From: Porogramme epimiltina
Taxonomy: Eukaryota; Basidiomycota; Agaricomycetes; Polyporales; Polyporaceae
NCBI GenBank assembly: GCA_900155495.1
Contig: FTLJ01001443.1
Coordinates: 1-10,483 of the forward strand
DNA length: 10,483 nt
Direction: 5' to 3'
The number at the start of each line of letters is the position of its first letter. Within the stretch, counting starts at the first letter, position 1. This document shows positions 1 to 5,800 of the stretch, in pieces. The notes under the pieces are model-generated. The model had not been told where the DNA came from and did not search any database. It was given only the letters and a program-made list of their open reading frames with translations. The position numbers were made by a program, and so were the translations under genes.

Positions 1-43
1 CCGCCTTCGGGATCGTCGTACTGGGAGTACGCCGATCCTTACA
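1..43 (-). repeat. 5' start of the 3' LTR (partial)
   Basis: The sense strand reads TGTAAGGATCGGCGTAC from position 43 downward, right after the polypurine tract. TGTAAGG mirrors the CCTTACA end of the other LTR. The fragment holds a foldback of its own (10-38): GGATCG with CGATCC and CGTACT with AGTACG, one mismatch and a GGG loop. Confidence 0.82.
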
Positions 44-55
44 CCCTCCCCCTCT
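44..55 (-). other. Polypurine tract
   Basis: On the sense strand AGAGGGGGAGGG stands directly before TGTAAGG, the start of the 3' LTR. This is the position and composition of the primer for plus-strand DNA synthesis in LTR retroelements. It can pair with the CCCTCCC run at 77-67 on the same strand. Confidence 0.9.
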
Positions 56-58
56 GGA

Positions 59-66
59 TGACGTCA
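59..66. promoter_or_regulatory. TGACGTCA octamer (ATF/CREB-type site)
   Basis: An exact CRE palindrome lies a few bases before the polypurine tract. ATF/CREB bZIP proteins bind this octamer across fungi and animals. A single octamer can arise by chance, so function is only suggested by its place beside the 3' LTR. Confidence 0.35.
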
Positions 67-152
67 GGGAGGGAGGGTTGAGTGGCGCGGCGATCCGGTC
101 GCGCGCGAAAGCCAGGACGACCAGTCATCCACAGCGAAAGGGTATTGTTTGA

Positions 153-178
153 CGGCGGTGACATGAGAGTCACCGCCG
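153..178. other. 3' noncoding hairpin, 10-bp perfect stem, 6-base loop
   Basis: Arms CGGCGGTGAC and GTCACCGCCG flank ATGAGA. It lies in the 3' noncoding region between the ORF3 stop and the polypurine tract. As noncoding sequence it is free of codon constraint, so a structural role in the transcript is reasonable. Confidence 0.85.
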
Positions 179-186
179 GGTGCGTA

Positions 187-216
187 GGACGGGTCGCGAC
201 GATGAGTGACCCGTCC
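187..216. other. 3' noncoding hairpin, 9-bp perfect stem, 12-base loop
   Basis: Arms GGACGGGTC and GACCCGTCC flank 12 bases. It lies 8 bases from the neighbouring 10-bp hairpin and about 25 bases after the ORF3 stop on the sense strand, so the two form a tandem pair in the 3' leader to the polypurine tract. Confidence 0.85.
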
Positions 217-239
217 GGAATGTGAACACGCGCGGGCGC

Positions 240-2651
240 TCACGACGAACTACTGGGCGCGCCTGGGGCACTCCCGTTCGTCGCGGGAGGTGCGGGCGCG
301 CCTGTGGCACTCCCGTCTCCTGCGCTAGGTGCGGGTGGCTCGGGCGCGCCTGGGGCACTCCCGGCGGTGGGGTCGACATCCATGGTGGAGTCGGTGGTGG
401 TCGCGGTGGCGGCGCCATTGTCGCCCGTCGTGGTCGACGCGGTGGTCGTCTCCGAGTTCGGGGGCGCCGCGCTCGCCACGTCGGTCTCCATGGGGGTTGG
501 CGCGCCGGGGGTGGTCTCGCCCTCGCCCTCGCCCTCGCCCTCGGACTCGGGCGACGGCGGTCGCGACCCCGGGGGCGGCTGGGTGAGCTCAGTGGCCCTG
601 GGGGGGCGCGCGGTGCGGAGCCACTCCACGGCCCAGGGTGCGTACGTCTCGCGAATGTCGTCGTCCGGGATGTCGTGGCCGGCGAAGTATTCCACCACGT
701 CCTCGTAGGCCGGTGGAATGGGGCCGTCGTACGCGCTGAGGTGGGGGGTGAGGAGCGTTTCGCCGCGCGCCGCGTTTGTCTCCCGCGCGGCGCGGACGTC
801 CGCGATCAACTCCTCGGGGTGGCTAAACGCCAGCGCGAATTGGGCGAACACCGCGTCGCGCTCGCCCCGGGTGATGACATCGGCGGCGATGCTATTCTTC
901 ATGTTTAAATGGGCAACCACGGTTAAGTGGTTGACCATGCCGCGGCGGTCGCGAGTCACGCCGCGGATGCTACTCTGGACTGAGTAATTCAGCCAGGTAG
1001 TGAACGCCTCGGGCGGGTCGCCCGCGCGAGGCGGGGGTACGCCTCCAGTGCCCCCGCTGGTCCGAATGGGGGCGCCCGTGAGCGCGTCGGTGCGGGGCAC
1101 GCTCCGCCAGTGGGTTACGAGGTATTCCTCGCCCGCGGTGCGGTCCTGCTTCTTCTTCCCGTTCGCCGCGTGGACCCAGTGGCGCACCCTGCGCGGCAGC
1201 CAGTGGTCTGGGTCCTCGTTCTGCGCCTGCGTGATGATGCGGTCGAGGTAGGACCGGCTGTTGGGGATCACGGGGGGCAGCTTCGTGATGGGGCCATTGG
1301 GGCCGTCCTCCGTCCCCGGTGCCGCTCGCGCCGCGGCGGGTGGTACAGCGGGCTGCGCCACCATTCGTTGGGTCGCGGTGCGGGGCCGCGGCGCCGACTG
1401 GGTCGCGGCGCGGGACGGCGGCTGCTCCTCGCGCGCGCGCTGCCCGCGGCCTTCGTCGGGGCGGTGTTCGTCCCGGCGGTTGTCGGGCGCGTTGTTGTGG
1501 CCCTGGTTCCGCCCCCCCTCCCTGGTCGATGTCCCAGCAATCGACCCACGGAAGAAGTTGTATCCCATCGGCGACGGACGGAATTCGATGGGGCGGCGTT
1601 GCGGGGATAGTTGGCGGCGCGGTGATGGCTGGCGGCGCGGCGAGGGTGGGCGGCGCGGTGAGGGCTGGCGGCGCGGGTGGTCGTCCTCCCCAGACCGTGC
1701 GCGCCGCTTTTCCGCGCGGCGGCCCGCCCGAGCGTCGTCGTCCATGACGACGTCCCCGTCGCGTTGCACCCGCGACTTGCTGCGCCCTTCGTCGCGGCGC
1801 GGCTCGCGGTCGCTGTCGCGCGCGCCTTGGGCGTCGCGGGGCTCGACGCGGTCCCGTGACCTGCCGCGTCGCTCCTGCCCACGCGACCGAGGTGCGGGGG
1901 CCGATCCCTGACCCCCAAGGGCGTCCAACTGCCGCAGCAGGTCTTCCCGGAGCGGTGCCCGCATCTCCGCGCGCCACTCCATCATCTTCTGCCGGATCAC
2001 CTCCGGCGTTAACTCCGTTATGCCGTGCTCCAGCACGGGGTCGAAGTCGACGTCGTCGTCGTCGTCGTCGTCGTCGAGGGCGAATCCGTCCTCGCCATGC
2101 ATCCCGCGGATGGTCTTCAACTGTAGGACCATCCGTTGGAGTTCCGCAATGCGGTACTCCTGTGCGCGCACCTGCTCCGTGAGTCCGGCGATGGTGGTCT
2201 CCGCCCGGACGTTCGATGGTGCGCGCACGTGCTCCAGGTCGGACATCGCGAGTCCGTGGCCAAAGAGGCGCCCTTGTTCGAACCCGCGCGTGAACTCGTC
2301 CGCGAACGCCTTCTTGTGCGATTCCTCGCGCTTCGCCTCGGCGTCGGCCAGCGAGGCAGACCGGAGGGCGCGGGCGAGGATGAGGTGCTGGAAGTAGTTC
2401 GAACATATGGTGCACCCGTACGGGTGCACCAGCATCCGCCGGATGGCGTCCCACTGCCATGGAACGGCCTGAATGGGCCGGAAGTCGTTCGGCACCAGCA
2501 ATGGTACCGTGTTGTCGGCGGTGGGCGTGTCGCCCACCGCCGCTATGTCCGCGGTGGGCGCATCGCCCTCCGCGCGGTTGGACCTCTTGGTGGAGGCCTT
2601 CTTCTTGTTCGGTCCCGACTTGCCATGTTGGTCTTGATCGCCAGGGGCCAT
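240..2651 (-). CDS. ORF3: unrecognised additional protein of the retrotransposon
   Basis: This 803-residue frame lies in sense downstream of pol; I do not recognise the protein. The first ATG after the CT-rich leader is at 2651 with A at -3 and G at +4; the frame extends upstream only to a GTG. Seen in order: basic N-terminus (KKKASTKR, a possible nuclear signal); a folded-looking segment about 55-140 with H76, C80, C83, H89 spaced HX3CX2CX5H; a coiled-coil stretch about 150-182; eight Asp at 193-200; helical segment 205-245; Arg/Ser-rich disordered region about 255-360 with SPRRQP repeats; then a second folded-looking domain about 455-690 with blocks DPDHWLPRRVRHWVHAANG, EEYLVTHWRSVP and EAFTTWLNYSVQSSIRG; and a low-complexity tail. 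No signal peptide or membrane segment is visible, so an envelope role is unlikely. A nucleic-acid-binding or Gag-like accessory role is possible but is inference. Confidence 0.85.
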   Translation of the reverse strand: MAPGDQDQHGKSGPNKKKASTKRSNRAEGDAPTADIAAVGDTPTADNTVPLLVPNDFRPIQAVPWQWDAIRRMLVHPYGCTICSNYFQHLILARALRSASLADAEAKREESHKKAFADEFTRGFEQGRLFGHGLAMSDLEHVRAPSNVRAETTIAGLTEQVRAQEYRIAELQRMVLQLKTIRGMHGEDGFALDDDDDDDDVDFDPVLEHGITELTPEVIRQKMMEWRAEMRAPLREDLLRQLDALGGQGSAPAPRSRGQERRGRSRDRVEPRDAQGARDSDREPRRDEGRSKSRVQRDGDVVMDDDARAGRRAEKRRARSGEDDHPRRQPSPRRPPSPRRQPSPRRQLSPQRRPIEFRPSPMGYNFFRGSIAGTSTREGGRNQGHNNAPDNRRDEHRPDEGRGQRAREEQPPSRAATQSAPRPRTATQRMVAQPAVPPAAARAAPGTEDGPNGPITKLPPVIPNSRSYLDRIITQAQNEDPDHWLPRRVRHWVHAANGKKKQDRTAGEEYLVTHWRSVPRTDALTGAPIRTSGGTGGVPPPRAGDPPEAFTTWLNYSVQSSIRGVTRDRRGMVNHLTVVAHLNMKNSIAADVITRGERDAVFAQFALAFSHPEELIADVRAARETNAARGETLLTPHLSAYDGPIPPAYEDVVEYFAGHDIPDDDIRETYAPWAVEWLRTARPPRATELTQPPPGSRPPSPESEGEGEGEGETTPGAPTPMETDVASAAPPNSETTTASTTTGDNGAATATTTDSTMDVDPTAGSAPGAPEPPAPSAGDGSATGAPAPPATNGSAPGAPSSSS
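255..363 (-). repeat. Three imperfect copies of a 22-base unit encoding GAP-type motifs at the ORF3 C-terminus
   Basis: Copies of GGGCGCGCCTGGGGCACTCC, with single changes, start at 255, 294 and 342. They encode GSAPGAP or GSATGAP units in the Ala/Pro/Gly-rich tail just before the stop. Spacing is 39 and 48 bases, multiples of three. Confidence 0.8.
516..545 (-). repeat. CTCGCC hexamer repeat encoding Glu-Gly dipeptides
   Basis: Four CTCGCC units plus a partial one give SEGEGEGEGE on the sense strand, in the disordered tail of ORF3. Confidence 0.85.
1592..1680 (-). repeat. 18-bp tandem repeat encoding SPRRQP units in ORF3
   Basis: Four units beginning GGCGGCGCGG (plus strand) start at 1613, 1631, 1649 and 1667, preceded by a diverged 21-base unit at 1592. 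In frame they give SPRRQP, SPRRPP and SPRRQL-type hexapeptides, an SR-like basic patch in a disordered region. The 18-base period keeps the frame, as expected of repeat growth by slippage. Confidence 0.85.
2052..2075 (-). repeat. GTC microsatellite encoding eight Asp in ORF3
   Basis: Eight uninterrupted GTC triplets on the plus strand read as GAC on the sense strand and give the acidic run at residues 193-200 of ORF3. Likely variable between copies. Confidence 0.9.
2408..2431. repeat. 24-base perfect palindrome in ORF3
   Basis: The half-site is TGGTGCACCCGT and the second half is its exact reverse complement, with no spacer. It is the longest perfect palindrome I found. It encodes the stretch around VHPYGCTI, the H and C residues of the possible zinc site. 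An unspaced palindrome can form a cruciform or a self-dimerising RNA site, or be a site for a dimeric protein; nothing in the sequence decides which. Confidence 0.9.
2516..2542. repeat. 12-bp perfect inverted repeat, 3-base loop, in ORF3
   Basis: Arms CGGCGGTGGGCG and CGCCCACCGCCG are separated by TGT. It lies in the coding sequence for the AVGDTPTAD stretch near the ORF3 N-terminus. A repeat with nearly the same arms occurs in gag at 8035-8059. Confidence 0.9.
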
Positions 2652-2820
2652 GTTGATAGGGTGGTGGAATAGAAGCGTGGGAGGAGTGAGAAGCAGTGCG
2701 GAATAGGGGGAGAAGGGCGGTATAGGGGTAGAAGCAAAATAGAGGTGGCATGGCACGATTCTGGATAATGACTAAGCATTTATCCCACGGTGAACTGTAC
2801 AGTTCCTGGGCATCCGGGGA
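2652..2820 (-). promoter_or_regulatory. Pol-ORF3 gap: candidate internal promoter and CT-rich leader for ORF3
   Basis: The 169 bases between the pol stop and the ORF3 ATG change character sharply. The last ~93 bases before the ATG are almost pure pyrimidine and A on the sense strand, with only five G. A TATA-like GATAAATG lies near 2777-2784. The ORF3 ATG has an excellent context (CAACATGG) and no other ATG lies between 2740 and 2651. CT-rich blocks before the start are common in fungal promoters. A 14-base perfect palindrome, GAACTGTACAGTTC (2792-2805), sits just after the pol stop. No transcript evidence is available from sequence alone, and two upstream ATGs (2751 and about 2813) would hinder translation if transcription began earlier. 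Confidence 0.4.
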
Positions 2821-5800
2821 TTACTCAGCGCCCTCCCGCAGTCGCCACGTCGGCTTCTTCTGCCGTTTCCCACGACCTAACGCCTCTCCGGTTTCCTCGG
2901 AAGGCGGATCGGTTATGTCATCCGGCCGCACCGTCACCGTCCCGTGAGTGGCTCCGGTGACTGTGGCGCGGTCCCCAGATGCGCCCTCGTGACTTGACGC
3001 GTCTCGGCGGGCGTCATCGGGTGCATCTGCGCGCCCCGGGGCGGAGGGTTCACGGTCGGGTACTCTGCCCTTTGGGAGTGATCGCCAGTGGCTCACTCCC
3101 ACTAAATCGAAGTAGTTCGTAACTGCTTCGAGGTCTTTGACCGTGGACCACGGTTCCCAGGACGTATCACCGGTCGTCCATTGCACGAGGAAATTCACCG
3201 AATTTCCTCGCCATTCGTGGGCGACAATGTCGTCCACAAGGTATTCGCGCTCGGGATCATCCCCGAAATCGTAGAAGACGTTGGCTTCGCGGTGTGGGAA
3301 CACCGTGTCGTCGTTCGGCTCGTGCCGTCGCAATCGCGATACATGGAATCGCGGATGGACGCGCCGTCGCGTCAAGTCGGGCGGTAGCTCGAGCACATAC
3401 GTCGAGGACTCAGGGTAGGCCTCGACGATCTTATAAGGCCCAATGAACTTGGGCATGAGCTTACGAGCTCGGCCCTTGGGCATCGATAGATTCGCGGTGG
3501 ATAAGTACGCGAGTTTCCCTACCGCGAAGTCCGGTTCTCCGTCGGTGGGGTTCTCGTCCCGCCGACGCTGGTTGGCGTAGTGCGTCTGCTCTACGCGGCT
3601 CGCGATGATTGCGTCGTGGGCCTCGAGTACGTTGTTGAGTGCGCGCTCAGCGAACTCGCGTACTCCGGGTAGCGCGGGTTCATCGCGCACCTCGCGAAGC
3701 ATTGTGGGGAGGAACCCGTACGTCAACTCGAAGGGCGCGAACCCCGTGGAGGCGTTGCGGCTCGAGTTGATGGCGAACTCAGCCAGAGGGAGCTTGGACG
3801 GCCAGTCGGTCTGGTCCGGCCGTACCATAGCACGCAGTATCTGGGATACTGTCTGCACGGCGCGCTCTGTCGCGCCGTCCGTCTGGGGGTGGAAGGCTGT
3901 GGACATCAGCAGTCTTCCGCCCAGGATACGGTGAATTTCCCGCCAGAACTTCGCCGTGAACTTTGGGTCTCTGTCGCTCACGATGGACTCGGGAAGTCCA
4001 TGGTGGCGTACAATCTCGGAGATGAATATCTCCGCCAATTCGCTCGACCTGTGGGTCGTACGAATAGCGATTAGGTGGAGTTGTCCACCTAATCGACACA
4101 TGATTATCCACACATAATTCTTTCCGTCGGCCCATGGGAATGGTCCGACGAAGTCCATGGAGATGTGCTGCCATGGGCGTGTGGGTATATGGAGGTTATG
4201 TAGTAGGCCCTGGGGTGCCTGCCGCGAGGCCTTGGTGGTTTGGCAAGTTCCGCACGATTTGCAGAACTTGCCAATTTCGATGCCCATGGCGGGCCACCAG
4301 AAGAATCGGCGCGTATAGTCGCTGGTGCGACGGATACCGAGGTGGCCGATGGTGTGGTGCACCGCGTCGAGCACCACCTCGGTCAGTCGCCGTTTCTTCA
4401 CCTTGACGTTGGGTATGTACAGTACCCATGCGTCGGAGTCGGTCTTATGGAATATCATTCCATTGCGGATTGAGAACAGCTTGTGGTGGTCGGGGGCCGC
4501 CACTATTTTGCGCGCGAGCGCGTCGCGCGCATAGCCCGCCTTCACCTGCTCTACCAGGTCAACCTGGCATTGCATTACCGCGTTCAGTGTTTCCCCACTG
4601 AACGCCGCGGTGCCCACTTCGGGGTCGTCCTCCTTATCCCGCGCGGCCGGTGGCTGCTCTGGCGCGCGACCGGCCGCTAGTTCCTCTGCCTCAATCTCGC
4701 GAGGTTCCTTCGCATCCATGACGCGAGTCGCGCGGAGTTCCGCGACTCGTGCGTTGGAGAGTTCTTCTCCAGCTGGGTCTAGTCTCGCGTCCGCAGAGAC
4801 ATAATCGTAAGGCGGGTGTTCCGCATCCGCCTCTTCGCTGAGGTAGTAGCGCGATAGCGCGTCGGCGACACGGTTCGTATCACCGGCGACGTGTATGACC
4901 TCATAGTCGAATCGACTAAGGTATTCGATCCACCGGGAGAGGCGTGGTGGAACGCTTGACTTGGTAGTCAAGAATAGCAGCGCACGGTGGTCAGTGACCA
5001 CCGTGAAGTGACGACCCATCAACTTGTCGTGCCACTTCATTAGAGCTTCGATGACGGCGAGCGCTTCCGTCTCGAAGGTGAAGTACGAATGCTGTGCAGT
5101 CGTGAACTTCTTAGACATGAATCCCGCGGGGCGGCAGGTCTGCCATTCCGCCCCTTGACCGTATAGCGCACCCACACCTGCGGTGGATGCGTCTGTGATG
5201 ACCCAGATGGGGTCGGGATTCTTTGGGTCTATTGGACGCAATATAGGCGTCTTGCACGCGAGGGCCTTAACGCTCTCGAAGCACTTCTCGTGAAGTGGGC
5301 GCCAGTCGAATGACTGGCCGTTGCGCGTGATCGCGGAGAGCGGTCCCGTGTACGTGGATACCTCGGGCATAAAGTGCGCGAGGTACTGAACGAGCCCCAG
5401 GAACCGCTGCACATCATGGTAGTTCCTGGGTCGTGGCCAGTGTCGTACCCTGGCCATCTTGTCGAGGTCCGCATGCAGTCCTCGAGCGTCGATGAGATGG
5501 CCTAAACAGTCCATCACGACAGCGAGTACGTCAGCCTTCTTACGGCTGAGGAACATATGGTTCGCTCGCAGCTTGTCGAATACCCAACGCACGTGCGTAA
5601 CGTGTTCGGCGAGCGTATCCGAGAAGATGAAGATATCGTCCAGATACACATGGACAAACCGAGCAATTGCTTCTCGGAAGATGTGGGTCATCAAGCGTTG
5701 GAAGGTGGAGGGCGCATTACAATCGCCCTGTTGCATAACGCGACTATAATAAGTCCCGTATATGGTGGCGAAGGCGGTCTTCGCCACATCGTCCGTCTCG

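Larger units (their letters stand above)
56..239 (-). other. 3' noncoding region of the element
   Basis: This 184-base stretch follows the ORF3 stop. It holds two strong hairpins (153-178 and 187-216), a pyrimidine run CCCTCCCTCCC on the sense strand (77-67) and a TGACGTCA octamer (59-66). No credible ORF was seen in it. Confidence 0.8.
3740..4360 (-). other. Integrase zinc-binding and DDE catalytic core
   Basis: The HHCC zinc module (HTIGH, then CGTC) is followed by the catalytic core with SMDFVGPF, IVSDRDPKF and QTDGATERA, the D, D-35-E signature. Downstream come the PLAEFAIN and FELTYG blocks typical of chromovirus integrases. In the family it catalyses 3' processing and strand transfer of the LTR cDNA. 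The 12-bp inverted repeat at 4068-4095 lies inside the core between the first and second Asp. Confidence 0.93.

Noticed and set aside
222..1911. Several plus-strand open frames of 100-230 codons over ORF3
   Set aside because: They are low-complexity antisense shadows of a GC-rich gene, rich in Arg and Gly, without recognisable motifs or supporting context.
240..2651. ORF3 as an envelope-like gene
   Set aside because: No signal peptide, no membrane-spanning segment and no cysteine-rich ectodomain are visible; the protein is charged and largely disordered with two soluble-looking parts.
970..2751. A 593-codon minus-strand frame overlapping ORF3, opening with an ATG in fair context
   Set aside because: It is made almost wholly of Arg, Pro, Ala and His with no domain pattern, as expected of an off-frame reading of GC-rich sequence. 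ORF3 in the other frame has ordered, varied sequence. It would matter only as an upstream-start decoy if transcripts began before 2751.
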